A stretch of 64,000 nucleotides of DNA from positions 2,790,501 to 2,854,500 of the forward strand of contig JAKTNV010000041.1 in the NCBI GenBank assembly GCA_022747635.1, read 5' to 3'. Source of the stretch: Hetaerina americana (taxonomy: Eukaryota; Arthropoda; Insecta; Odonata; Calopterygidae). Within the stretch, counting starts at the first letter, position 1. Every line of letters starts with the position of its first letter. The position numbers were made by a program, and so were the translations under genes. Positions 30,898 to 43,080 of the stretch are shown piece after piece. A model generated the notes under the pieces. That model had not been told where the DNA came from. It saw only the letters and a program-made list of their open reading frames with translations, and ran no database searches.

Positions 30898-33800
30898 TAT
30901 CACCTAAATGTCAAAACTAAATTAAAGTCTAGTCGCAAAATATCAATTAAATCTATTTTTTTAGAGGAGCACAGCCACTGCGCCATGCTTGTAGTCTATG
31001 CGTAGGGATCGAGTAATTAGGATGCAAAGACCAAAATAAAATTTTGGTTTTCGTAAAAAAATGTATATAAATTGAACTCCACAAATGATGACAACAGCGT
31101 AAGTTTTTGCATTGCTTGTCCTATTAGGATATCGTTATTTATATCGTTATTTTTATCTGCATGATGTGTTTTATTTGAACAGCGGTGAGAATGGCGCCGT
31201 CGCTACAAAAAAGGCGCCCATTACAGTCGATTCCTCGCAGCGAGGCACTCGAATTCCAAGAGGGAAGAGTCGAAGCACGGAGTCGTTCATGAACGATTTG
31301 CGCTTCAAAAAACAGCGCCAGAGTGACAGAAACGATAATGAAATTACTCTTTCAGTGTTAACCAAAGACATGAATTTTGAATGTAGTTCAATGTGCTCAA
31401 CGAAAAAATATTATGCATAGCACTAATTAATAGTACATTTGTAGTTTATTAATAAACGCCTTTAATCAATTTACTTCCTTCTTTATCAATCTTAATGCGA
31501 GAATAAATATTCCACTCTAGTATTAATGAAGTGAGGTAGTGGAAAAGGAAAAGGTTTTAATGTTAAATATTTCAAAACCCATCTTTGCCAAATATTGATT
31601 TATTATAACGAGCCTGGAGAAACTTTTAATAGTCTCGGAAAAGGGAATTTTTGAAATGAATGTTAGATCGCTTTCAGGATAAAATAGCAATATTGTGTGA
31701 CGAGTTCATTCGACGTTTTTATATCAAACAAAACCATTACTACTCGCTGCATCAGCCATTAGTAAAATTCACGGGCGGAGCGTTGTATTAAAACTCACTC
31801 TGCATTATATATTCAAGATTTAAAATGGATACGATGCAGAGCTTTTATCGCTTAGGAAATAAACAAATAATCGTGTTTAATCTAAAAAGAGAGATTCCGA
31901 TTCAAGAGAGGAGTGCACGACATGAGCATCGAAACCGAAAGCGCGACCCGCTTCGTTTTTATTCTCAAACGTCGCGCCCTTTTTCCACTTTTGCCTCCAC
32001 CCACTTCCATCGAAAGTTCACTTTCTTCCAGAGAAGGCTCAGGAATGTTTCCATTTCTCAGCCGACACCTTGTCGTGATGTCTTTCGCGCGATCGAAACC
32101 AATGAGATCTCATGCACTCACGCCGTCGTCCGTCGAGGCCTTCGAATGCCAGGGTCTCGATGCCACAAACGTCAACATACCCGCGTGCACCCGTCAATTG
32201 GTAGAATTTCGAAGTTTCAGGGTACCGTCGCTAGGCATCCCCAAACCCACTTCCACATTCCACTCGACAGATCGCCCGCGCTAACCAGTCTCCCTCGCGA
32301 TGAATCATTATTTGCAGACGACCTACCATTCGTTTCACTTTTCGTCGACACATTTTAACGCTAATGCCGCGCTGCTCTTCACGACCGCGCATCATTATTT
32401 CGATGTCGACAGCACAATACGGATCCTGACACATCGATAGGTACCCTATCTCGCGGAGTAGAGAGGCTGAGGGGCAGCGGGGGAAAGGGGGGGGGGGTGT
32501 GGAGAGCCGCCGGGAGGGAAGGACGCCCTCCGGAGCCGCACTCGGGAGAGAAATTATTGCTTGATCGGTGATATTTATCCTCTCCATTCCTCCTCCCCTC
32601 CACGCCCTCCAAACGCATTACCGCCACACCCCTCCATCCTCGTGGAAATAATGAGCCCGCTCTCAAGCGAAGAAAGAAAATTAGAGGCCACGCAACGTGG
32701 AAGGATGTTAGCAGAGGGTCAGGGGGGGTGGGAGGGACTGACTAAGAGTGGGCCCTGCCCATCTATTTTAACCCCGCACGGCCCCTCATGCAACCAAACC
32801 CATTCCCTCCCCACCCCACCTCTCCCCCTTCGGATTTCGCATCCGCCAAAACCTCCCCACTCCCTCCCGCGCCCCCCCGCTGCCACACGCGGAGCACTTA
32901 TTTTGTTCAAAACATTTCCCGCACTGTTCCTGCCTTTCCTCTCTCCCCCCTATCCCACCCCATAACCGCCCCCTCTCCCCCCGCCCCCGCGAACACGGGC
33001 TGCGCGATGGGAGGAAGGGGGCGGTCGTTTACGGGAGCGAAGGGAGGGAATGCAGGACCCCCCTCCTCCCTCTCCAGAACAACAATCATTCCTACACTCC
33101 CTTCAACCCCCGCTTTCGAGTTTCCCAAAATGGCGGGCCCATTCCCACTTCCGCGCCACTTAAAACCGGTCTGCCTCCAACCCATCGCTCGCCACTCCAC
33201 TTTAATGACTTCCCGATTCCCAATGAGTGTGTTTACGAGTCATTACGATCCGCCCCCCCCCCCTTCCCTCCCCCACTCTCTTGCTCTCCTCGCGAGTGGC
33301 TGGGTGAGGGGGTGGGTGGAATGGTGGGTGGCTATGGGAGGGGTTAGAGGGGGAGGGAGGGGGGTTGGGAGGGGGGGGGGGGTGGTGAGTGCGCTGTCAG
33401 CGAATGAAAGACGAGGAAAATCACAGACGACGAACTTTTGCATATCGTCAGAATTTCACGTCCAGCATGCAAATGAGATTCGTGAACATTTTAAACGGAT
33501 TCCACAACTACTACGAGAAGCAGAACGGAGCTAATAAATCCTTCGATTACTTCGGAGCAGACAAAGCGAACTCATAATCCTCCACAAGTTTCGAATGGAT
33601 AATTGGACTCCAAGAATGGGTGCATGTCGCGGGCATGAGAATATAAAACCGATGAATTCCTGCAAACACTTTGTTAAAATTAAAGGAATTCCACTTTGCG
33701 CCTTTTGAATTTCTTTGGCTGAATGTGTTTCACCATAAATTTATTACCGAGCGACCGAAAACAATTTTCAGGCAAACGGAAGAATCTTACGACTGACTGG

Positions 33801-35489
33801 CGACCGTCATTACGCTATTGGCTGAGCATGACAAATAATAGAATATATTTCGAAGAGAACATTCGGAAACACAATACATATTTCTACTGCCTATAATTAG
33901 TGATTTAAAATTAAAATTTTAATCAGCTTGGTCATCCCCATGAAATCAATAGTATTACCGGTTGAAGAAACCGTTGCTTATTTTCTTCTCATAAAGATTA
34001 TCACAATATTCCTGTGAAAAGAAGATATGTCGGCCAGAAATCATCCAGGCATGTATCAGAGCGATAAAAGTTTCCACACTCTACCCTTAATTTACCAATA
34101 CTCCACTCAAAAAACATTCACTTTTGCATGAGCATGAGCAAAACTTGAGGAAAATAATACAGACTGAGCTATCGTAAAATTTAGAAATTGGATTTAGTTA
34201 GAAGCGTAATTTTAGGTTAGCCTCGGACGCAACTTTAAACGATGTCATTGAATGGAAAGAGGTAAATATATTGAGCACATTGACTGTTGAATTCTAAATT
34301 TGGCTTTAGTCCTTAAATGGAGTGTAGATAAAGTTTTTCTTCGAAAAATAAAAGATTAAGGGCGAAAATTATTGGCGAGCATCGTCGTCGTTGCAATGAA
34401 GACGCCTGGCTCAGTATGTTCGGAGTTAAATATTCCTCGCATGCATGCCACGCGATAAAGTTATGGATCGCCCGGGAAGGGATTCCTTGCATGTGCAGAG
34501 CGATTGAATCCCTCCGCTGGAGTCTAAAAAAGGGGATATCTTCACAGAAAATCACAGCCCTTAACTAAAGCTAGAGGCAAAACGATATTACAGCATCCAA
34601 GTTCAGGGCTCCACACCATGATAGACGTGGAATACATTGATGCATGTAATTCTTTCATTCTTACTCAGGGTAACTGTATGAATAAAGGAAAAATGTGTCA
34701 TAATTGCCTGCGCTAGAAGGTGGTGTAGAAAATAACGAGTACATGGGAAATATGTATCACGGTTGTGCATTCCGCGACAAATACGTAATTATATCTCGTA
34801 ATGAACTATCTCTTAATAAAACTCATTCTGGATGTATGACGCCAAATAACTAAGAGGCGACAAACTACCGAACACGTATATTTACCATGGGATACAAGAA
34901 TCATTCATATGACTCATCAGAGTGCCGCGTAAAACAATGGGAAAGCCATGACGCAATCACCATTATTACCGTGACGACCACGGAAGCTGTCTTTCTCCAA
35001 TTACGTGGACTGCTGGAAGAGCACAGCCTTTGGTGCGGCGGCGAATCTGCTTAAGAGAAGCCAGGAATGTCGATGACGGGAACCATTTTGGTGCGCGAGT
35101 CGATGAACCCGAAGCTTGATGCACCACTCTCCCCTGCCCGCCCGCTTGCCGCCACAGACTTCCCCTCTCGGGATTATATCTTTCTTTACGACGGCGGTAA
35201 AAGGGGCGATAGACGCAAGAGATGAAGGCCTTAGCGGGCAACGAGGGGCGGCGATTAAGGGGTGGCGATCATTGAGTTTATGACATAGAGCATCGAGAGA
35301 GAGCAGCAGGACTGAGCTCTTTAAGCATCGATTGAATGGCATGAGGACGACGATATATCCCCCATCGATCCAAAAAAATAATTATTAAATAAGTCTATCT
35401 TGGATAAAAACTACAAAAGGTATGGAATATGAATATGTCTGATTTTGTGAATATGAGACATTAGAAAATGTCTCACCAAATGAATCTCA
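30898..35489. other. Long interval without recognisable genes
   Basis: The 102-codon frame at 31112-31420 and the 177-codon frame at 31825-32358 have no domain, signal or repeat I recognise. The second is shadowed by a 123-codon frame in another phase. 32460-33390 is GC-rich with long C- and G-runs (C-runs near 32870 and 33250, G-runs near 33370) and overlapping low-complexity frames. 33600-34950 is AT-rich and featureless. Confidence 0.5.
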
Positions 35490-35700
35490 GACTATCTTTC
35501 AAAGAAGAGCTCGGGGCATTGGACATACCTCAAGGAATAATGGATTGCGTAGATAGGTAATAGAAGGGAAGATCCCTCGAGGAAGACTGAGGGAAAAGGA
35601 CGTGGGACATATTAAGAAGGACGTTCAATAGAGAAGCTGTTAGAGTGTGATAGGGAACTAACACTAAATGGAGAATAATGGAGGATCGCAGTAAATCAAT
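35490..35700 (+). pseudogene. Diverged RTE-type LINE C-terminus
   Basis: One frame reads RARGIGHTSRNNGLRR, a stop, then VIEGKIPRGRLREKDVGHIK and KDVQ. This is the pattern found at the end of RTE/CFDP2-type LINE proteins (compare LKTVIEGRMLGKRGKGR in the main family). Several stops follow; a remnant only. Confidence 0.5.
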
Positions 35701-35849
35701 CAAAATCTCTTTATTTGAACGACCGAAAGTGCTACAGTGAAACAATGTTACTGAATATATCAAATATTGCAAAAAATATTTGATGGCATTCATTATAATG
35801 ATATACACAATTATATAAATTTCGCTAATATATTATTATTAGGTATTAC

Positions 35850-36227
35850 ACCGGTTAAGGTAGGTTTTTGGATGGACAAAATTACTAATTCAACAATTTG
35901 TGACCCCCAGGAAAACACAACATCCCACTCTACATCAGGTCCCTGTTCATCTCTGAGTACTTTCTTCCTCCCTTCATCCCGTCCAACATCCCTATCCTGT
36001 TCCTTCCCTTTCCTCGTTTACCTAACATTCTCCCCTCAATCACAGTCTTCACCATCCCACTGCCGGCCAATACCCCCTTCATCCAATTCTCCTGCCTCCA
36101 TAGGATTTCTCACAGCAAATCCCTCTCCTCGGCCACCATACCAAGTACTTCCTCATTTGTTTTCTTCTCTGTCCATTTCACCTTCTCCATTCTTCTCCAT
36201 ACCCACATTTCAAAAGCCTCCAGTCTA
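35850..36227 (-). mobile_element. RTE-like LINE 3' fragment, interrupted by mariner
   Basis: The minus-strand 3' hairpin is at about 35858-35875, followed by the 3' UTR and the C-terminal coding region up to FEMWVWRRME. At 36226-36227 (TA) the LINE is interrupted by a mariner. About 20 bp of the LINE (AGTCTATCCTCC) resumes at 37122, before a join to another copy. The 3' UTR is of the GTAATTATGTCCATCC-like subtype. Confidence 0.85.
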
Positions 36228-37119
36228 CAGGGTCGCACCCAAGAGAGGTCGGACTGATTTTCTCTGGCGCGAACGGAGCGGTGGAGGGGGGCCTGTCTGG
36301 CAGGGTATGGTGGAGGGGGCTCTAAGCAACAGACGGACACCAACTTCAGTCGCCTGCGGGCTGTCGTTGGGTGAGGACACCGTTTTCAGTGAAGCAAGTT
36401 TTATGTCCGCGTCGAGAAACAAAATGAATCTGAATTTAGAGCAACGTTATTCCGTGAAGTTTTTTGCGAAACTCGGGAAGACGGCAACTGAGACCCTCGA
36501 TATGATCAAGCAGGCTTATGGGGACACTGCCTTAAGCCGTTCCACAGTATTTGAGTGGCACAAGTTGTTTAAAGAGGGTAGGGAGCTCGTTGAAGACGAC
36601 CATCGCTCCGGACGGCCGTCGACGGCAAGAACCGACACGAATGTTGACAGAGTGAGGACACTGCTGAACACAGACCGACGCTTAACCAGTGAAGAAATTG
36701 CAGACCAGTTGGGTCTGTCTGCATCCAACGTCCAACGTATTATGTCACAGGATTTGGCCATGCGCAAGGTGTGCGCAAACTGCTGGGTGCTTCATCATGA
36801 ACCCTTGCCGTGCCATGGCGCACTTGTCGTCAGACAGCTCCTGGCCAAATACGGCGTTGCCACGTTGCCGCACCCGCCCTATTCTCCCGATCTGGCACCA
36901 CCGGACTTCTTCTTCTTCCCCCTGATGAAAGGACAGCTCAAAGGACGACGTTTTGACTCAATAAAATTTCCAGCGGGCGTACAGGGAATGGGAGCAACGT
37001 TATACCAAGTGTGTAGCAGCTCAAGGAGAATAATTTGAAGATTATTAGGTCGATATTAGTAAATTGTCAATAAAATTCTTCTAAAAATATCAGTCCTACC
37101 ACATTTGGGCGCGACCCTG
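36228..37119 (+). mobile_element. Internally deleted mariner (892 bp) inserted in a LINE
   Basis: Termini CAGGGTCGCACCC (36228) and GCGACCCTG (ending 37119), with TA duplications at 36226-36227 and 37120-37121. Same family as 8303-9220, but the terminal repeats have drifted more (about 25 of 30 matching). The TA used matches the TA of the LINE text CAGTCTACGTCTATCC, so the insertion came after the LINE. Confidence 0.93.
36424..37038 (+). pseudogene. Mariner transposase, catalytically dead and frameshifted
   Basis: Starts MNLNLEQRYSVKFFAKLGK and keeps the DNA-binding half. After KVCA an internal deletion removes the first catalytic Asp block. The second motif reads LHHEPLPCHGAL instead of HHDNAP, so the second Asp is lost. 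The third block YSPDLAPPDFF is intact. A further deletion after RRFDSIK shifts the frame, giving a false C-terminus. The open frame extends upstream into LINE sequence by chance. Confidence 0.85.
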
Positions 37120-37142
37120 TAAGTCTATCCTCCTCCTTCATT

Positions 37143-39965
37143 CATTTTTCCAGCCTCAATAGGATTTCTCCCAACAAACCCCTCTCTTCGCCCACCATAT
37201 AAAGTACTTCCTCGTTTGTTTTCTTCTCTGTCCATTTCACCTTCTCCATTCTTGTCATCACCCACATTTCAAAAGCCTCCAATCAACGTCTATCCTCCTG
37301 CTTCAATGACCACGTTTCCGCGCCATTCATAACTACGCTCCATATCAAAGTTTTTACGAGTCTTTTCTTAATATCCTTACTCAACGTCCCCGTCATCAAC
37401 TCCCTCCTCCTTGTGAAAGTGTCTTTGCTTAGCGCAATTCTTCTTCTTATGTCCCTACTACTTCGACCGTGTTGGTCAAAAACACTACCGAGATACGTAA
37501 ACTGTTCTACCTGCTCTATTTTTTGCCCTCCTATCTTAATGTAAAGCTTAGCCTTTTTCTTTCTAGAAATCGTATAACCTTTGTTTTATTAATATTGATT
37601 CTCATCCCATACCTGTCGAACTGAATTTCCAATTCACTCAGCAATGGTTTCAAGCCTTTGGCTGAGTTAAAACTAAAGCTTGGTCATCAGCCAACCTAAC
37701 TGATTTTACGAATCCCCGCCCACTTTCATTCCTACCTCCAGTTCTTTCCATGCCTCTATAATCATTTCCTCTGCATACAGGTTGAACAGCAACGGTGATA
37801 ATGGGCAACCCTGCCTTACATCTCTTCCTTACACTGCCCAACCGGACTCCCAGTTCCCCACTCCTACCTGAGCAGTCTGCGACATGTACAGGTTTCGGAT
37901 TAGCCTCTTTTCCTCCAATCTATTCCTGTTTTCTGCAAATATACTCATTAGTTCTTCCCTTTCACTCTATCAAACGCTTTTTCGAAATCTACGAAACAGG
38001 CAAATGCCTCCTGGTTGTATTCTATATTCCTCTCGATTAGTAATCTCATTACTGCACTCGCATCACGCGTACCTCTCTCCTTCCTTAACCCAAACTGATC
38101 ATCCCCTAAGTAATCATTTGCTCTACTCTCTATCCTTTTGTTTATCATCCTGAGAATAACTTGAGCTGCGTGGGATATCAAATTTATCGTCCTGTAGTCC
38201 TCACATGATGTAGCCTTTACCATTTTCGGAATAGGAACTAAAATTGATCTCACAAAGTCTTCCGGCCAGATTCCCTCCTCATAAATGCTACGAATCAGCC
38301 CATATAGCCTCTTCCTCCCATATTTTCCTAAACATTTTAATAGTTCCGCGGAAATGTTATCTACCCCACGGCCTTAGTTAGTCCCTTAATGCCCTTCCTA
38401 TCTCATCGCCTAGTATGCCTGGACCTAAGCTATCTTCCTCTACGTCATGTTCCTTGTCTATGTGTTTAGTCTTTGTGTTTGGAACTATGTTGGTCTAAGT
38501 TCATTAGTGTACAGTTCTTCTATATACTCATTCCATCTTTCTTGGACCTTTCCGGCGTCAACTATTACCTTACCCGCCTTATCTCTAACTGTTAGCATAG
38601 CTCTTCCTTTCCTACTTCCCGATAACGATTTAACTTTGCTGTACAGCGCACCGATTTCACCCTTCCTCTGCAGACTTTCCATATCCTCGCACTGCGTCTT
38701 CCACCATGCTTCTTTTGCTCTCTTTGTTTCCCGCCTCAATTTATTGTTTAATTCTTTGTACTTCATTTTGCCTAATTCTGTATTTATATTCTTCCATTTT
38801 CGCCGCTCATCCATCTTTGCAATCATCTCATCCGTGATCCATGGTTTCCTAGTCCTTTTAGCGTTAACGGTTCCAATGGTGTCTTTTGCGGCTTTAGACA
38901 ACCCTTTCTTGATATATTCCCATTTTTCTTCGATAGTACTAGCTCTTTACCATCCTCCATGATTTTCTCTTCCGCCTGTTTTTATTCCTTCCTTTTCAAC
39001 CCATTTAATGATTCTACATTCCATTTTCTAACTCGCCGCCCCTGCCTTATCTTTTTGAAGCGTACGCTACATTTCACAATAACTAAATTGTGGTCAAGAG
39101 TCCGCATCCGCTCCCGGGAAGCTGTGCAAATTTATCACACTGTTCCTAAATCTGTTTCCACCAGGATATAATCTAGCTGATACCTTCCTGGGTCACCTGG
39201 CATTTTCCATGTATACCTTCGTCTTTTGTGGTGTCTAAACCAAGTGTTGGTGATGACTAGCCCCTGTCTCCTGCAGAAGACAACTGCTTTCTCCCCGCGG
39301 TTATTCCTCGTGCCTAAACCGTAGTCCCCGACCTCGTCACCATCTCTTCCTTCGCCTACCGTCGCTTTCCAATCCCCCATCACTATCAAATGTTTCCCTG
39401 CTGGAACTCACGCAATTATGTTTTCTAACTGATTGTAAATCCTATCGACGTCTTCTTCCTTATGGTTGCTCGGTGGCATGTATGCCTGAATAATAACTAA
39501 GTTTGTCGGTTCTGCTTTTATCTCCACTAGTAGTATTCTATCCGTTACCTGCTCTATGTTGACTACGCTTCTTCCTACCTCTTCATTTAAACCTATGGCA
39601 ACCCCTCGTTGGCTCTCGTCCCCGCCGCTGTATATTATTCTATACTTATCACTCCAGTAATCCCCGCTATCTTTCCATCTAACCTCGCATAGACCTAAAA
39701 TATCTATTTGTACCCTTTCTATCTCTCGCTTAATATTCTTCAATTTCCCTGTCCTCATCATTGTCCTAACATTCCACGTTCCTATTCTCACTAATTTGGT
39801 CTTCTTCTTCTGCGTCTTCTGTCCTGCTGCTGCTGGTTTTCCCTTGCAAGGGTTTCGTGGGATGACGACCGCGGAAGCCTTGCCTCCCCCGCTGCCGGGC
39901 ACGACACACGGCCGATTGGGCCGAGCCCCGTGGTTGCCAGGATTCAAAATATCTCTATTGTCCAT
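37143..39965 (-). pseudogene. LINE polyprotein: endonuclease plus reverse transcriptase, several breaks
   Basis: The start is MDNRDILNPGNHG at 39965. The apurinic-type endonuclease has RIGTWNVRTMMRTGKLKN, ILGLCEVRW (catalytic Glu), GVAIGLNEE, then a TGA near 39405, then VMGDWKATVG (usual Asn of GDWNA replaced by Lys), NTWFRHHKRRRYTW and YQLDYILVE. The linker 38485-38901 ends VQERWNEYIEELYTNELRPT. RT blocks follow with frameshifts near 38480 and 38370: LVPIPKMVKATSCEDYRTI, DDQFGLRKERGTRDA, FVDFEKAFDRV. FADD has become LADD, and later frames are broken. It is inactive, but it shows the family's full domain order. Confidence 0.88.
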
Positions 39966-40221
39966 AATATTTTTCTTGGGAATGATAATTGTGGTGGTTT
40001 CCCGTTGCCTTCCTCAATAGTGTTTTTAACGTGACACCATCACTTACTGGCCGCCCCACTTGGGTCAGACGCCATTGCAGCCGCCTCAATGAAGAATAGA
40101 CGCTGCGTGGACTACCTTCCGTGACCCTACCAGGTGCAATTATTATTACTCACGCCAGCAGAGCTCTAGGGGTCATCGGAACGCACAAGCCCTTCCACTA
40201 TGTCAAGGTTGTAGTCCGGCG

Positions 40222-40225
<4 letters not shown>
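37143..40225 (-). mobile_element. RTE-like LINE, near-complete but broken
   Basis: The longest copy, about 3.08 kb. It lacks the last 0.3 kb at the 3' side, where it joins the mariner-split fragment. Its 5' leader (39966-40225) ends against a TA array. Adding the missing end gives an element of about 3.4 kb, which fits RTE-clade length. Order on the minus strand: leader, endonuclease, linker, RT. Confidence 0.92.
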
Positions 40226-40303
<78 letters not shown>

Positions 40304-40394
40304 TATATATATATTTATATTATATATATATATATATTTATATTATATATATATATTTATATTATATATATATATATTTATGTATATATATATT

Positions 40395-40425
<31 letters not shown>
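40226..40425. repeat. (TA)n array grading into a ~22-bp TTTATATTA minisatellite
   Basis: Pure TA to about 40300, then repeated units of the type TATATATATATTTATATTA. It directly abuts the LINE 5' end. Confidence 0.93.
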
Positions 40426-40587
40426 CAAATTCAAACACGAAATCCCGCCAAACGGCGAACAAATACTCAGTTACATAGAAATAGATATTAGGAAAAGGGA
40501 TAGGAATACGCAAAAGGGGAACACAGTAGAAGTGTGGAAGGCGGAATTAGGCGAATTACGAGTGTTAAAATACTTTATGTATATACT

Positions 40588-40589
<2 letters not shown>
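40426..40589. other. Unique island between two TA arrays
   Basis: 164 bp, open on the plus strand ([20 protein letters not shown]). The surrounding Tyr-Ile codons are TA array. I do not recognise the sequence; a fragment of an element's coding region is possible. Confidence 0.4.

Positions 40590-40672
<83 letters not shown>
40590..40672. repeat. (TA)n microsatellite
   Basis: About 82 bp of TA repeat with no identifiable element end adjacent. Confidence 0.95.
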
Positions 40673-40681
<9 letters not shown>

Positions 40682-41784
40682 AATAGTTATTTAATTAAAT
40701 TTAATAGATATATGACGCAAATCAGAAGCTAAATATATGGTCATAGCACAAAAACATTTACAATCAATTATCATGCAACGAAAATACAAGGAGTGGATCA
40801 ATTCATTTTCTCGTTGCAAGCATTTCTCTGAGAAATAATTGGGGATCCATTGGTCCAGGAAGTCTTTGATCATTTAAGAGGTAATATAGGTCTTGGGGTC
40901 CAACAAATAATGCGTTTGGCGCTAGTGGTGCATAGAGTTTGACCATTGGAACACTCTCATAAATGCTCGAATGAAAAGATAAAGTAGGATGCTTCCAGTA
41001 TAACGAAGGCACTCATGCATTATTTAGTAGCTCGTGATACATAAAACTAAATAAATCTCTCTAAAGTTAAATAGTATTGATTTCAATGTTAAAAGCTGCC
41101 TAGAAAAACATTTAGCTCTTTAGACAATACTGGGTTCTACATCCATTTACCAGTAGTACTTCAACATTGTGAAGCTTCAAGCCACTAAGAGACAATTGAA
41201 ATTGTAAATATGCCGGGTTTGGTCAAGCCAGTGAAAAATATCAGCGTTGAAAGTGTGTACCTAAAGTAAGCATGATTGAAGTTTCGTAAATATAAAACGA
41301 AATTCTGAAAAAAAGACAAAATCAAGAAGTATCATAGATCGTATAAAACTTGCAGATATTGAGCAGCGAAGGTTTTCATCGCCTAATGCACAGTTCACGT
41401 CGTGCCGTTGAATGGGATGCGAGGGCAGAGGTCTCTTGTGGTCCCAAAGGCATATTGCTGTAGCAAATGCAGAGGGTGGAATAATTCCAAGAAGAGGCTT
41501 GGAGAAGGAATACGGGGGGGATGAAGAAAATAAGCTCGGCAGAGAGAAAAGCAGGCGTGATATTTCAAATACGACGAGCCTAGAAAGTAGTTCATTGGGT
41601 ATAATTCTACGAATGGGATGACGATTGGGGATGATACGATCCAGAAAGGAGATCGTGGAATTATGAAGGCAGTGTTATAAGGGAGAACGTTGGGCTAACG
41701 AATTGGAGTTATGGGGAGAGTAGAATGGCATGTAGTAGTAGAGCATGAATGGCGGCGGAAAATAGATAGGATTAAAGGAGGCAA
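40673..41784. other. No recognisable feature
   Basis: AT-rich to 41400, then purine-rich. No credible open frame. Confidence 0.5.
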
Positions 41785-41880
41785 GGGGGAGGGACGCCTA
41801 CGCTACCGCCTGCCTGTTGCGGCCTTTCGCATTCCCTACCTGTGCCTTCGGGGCCGGAAACCATGTTGATTTCCAAGTCA
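41785..41880 (+). repeat. Unnamed dispersed repeat, copy 2
   Basis: GCATTCCCTACCTGTG and its surroundings align with the reverse complement of 9650-9760. Family unknown. Confidence 0.5.
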
Positions 41881-41954
41881 ATGCGATGGTATAATTTCCC
41901 TCTCATACTTTTACATTCTAATTTGCAACGCTATTGGATGCATTTTTACTGCAT

Positions 41955-42175
41955 TAAAAGGTGCATTTGTATATTAGTTGATATCATATGCATTTGCAAG
42001 CTTGTGAGTTAGACACGTTTTTGCATGAATAAATACGCCACTGTGGGTGTAGGTTTGCATGAATATGTTGGTTTTGTAATGTGATTTTATTCTCTTTTAC
42101 GAGCGGTGTCCTAACACCCCCCGCCACACGCTCCAACGGCGGCTAGGGGGACACTATGTAGATATAGGAAATAAC
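41955..42175 (+). mobile_element. CR1-like LINE 3' tail
   Basis: GTGATTTTATTCTCTTTTAC, then AACACCCCCCGCCACACGCT and GGCGGCTAGGGGGACACTAT, ending in TGTAGATATAGG. Matches the tails at 21340 and 51990. Confidence 0.75.
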
Positions 42176-42639
42176 ATACGACTTACATGATTTAGACTAG
42201 GAAGGAGATGAACAAAAATGGTTACGGTCAGCCCAAAAGCCTGCAACTCAAGGCTTCCTTCGATGATAACACTAAAATAGGTGAAATTAAGTGATTTTTT
42301 AAAGAGATTATAAGTTTAATGGCATTTCTCGTGTCATGGTTTTCAAACAAACTTGGCTAAGAAACATTTCATAATGAAACATAGTATTGGGAGTTTCTGG
42401 TCACTTGAGATTAAACAAATTCTCAGGCGTCTTATTTTTTAAACCTTGACACGTCATTCAGGAAAAGGGTCAAATAATTTCAGTTTCGTAAATTGATCAA
42501 ACTTTGAGCAGATCAAGTCAGTTGGCTCGTAAATGCCGCTCTTGAAGCAGTTGTCTTCCGTCCAATTCGTGTTTTCGATCCAAGATTCATTCATTCGCGG
42601 CGCTCTAACTACGGAGTAATCAAACGATTTCTGCGTTAA
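42176..42639. other. No recognisable feature
   Basis: AT-rich spacer between two CR1-like remnants. Confidence 0.5.
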
Positions 42640-43080
42640 TTTGAGACAGGTTACTTATCTTAGGTTGTTAAAGACATATTACAGGCCCCCACTTATTCCT
42701 GAGTAGATCAGATCACCAAAGTAAATCGTGGAGATTTATCGAAGAACAGTTAAATTTAAAATGTCGTTCTGTTCTCGTGCCATTAGAGATCAAAAAATAC
42801 ATGGCAGTGTCTTGTCGATATCCGTCATGTTATTCTCTTTATTTCATACACCCTACGTTTTAACAATTCTACAGCATGTTTTGGATGTACGTATCGTGTT
42901 ATTGAATAGGGGTGCACGTAAGTACTATCTTTCGTGTGATTAACATTTGTCGAGTGCATGATCGAACTAATATTTGAGTAGAGGTGACGTGGTTGGGACT
43001 CTGCATGCTTGGTTGGTGACCTAACACCCCTTGCCACACACCCTTGCGGCGTGCTGCAGGGTATTTGTTAACTGTAGAAC
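42640..43080 (+). pseudogene. CR1-like LINE remnant with tail
   Basis: Opens with GGTTACTTATCTTAGGTTGT, the same text as at 23945. It shares the UTR text around TCGAGTGCATGA with 25840 and ends in ACACCCCTTGCCACACACCC and GTGCTGCAGGGTATTTG. No frame survives. Confidence 0.6.

Noticed and set aside
31825..32358. 177-codon plus-strand frame
   Set aside because: No recognisable domain or signal, an equally open frame overlaps it in another phase, and there is no splice or start context I can defend.
32561..33577. 248-codon and neighbouring Pro-rich frames
   Set aside because: They span C- and G-runs and overlap frames on the other strand. Low-complexity composition explains them.
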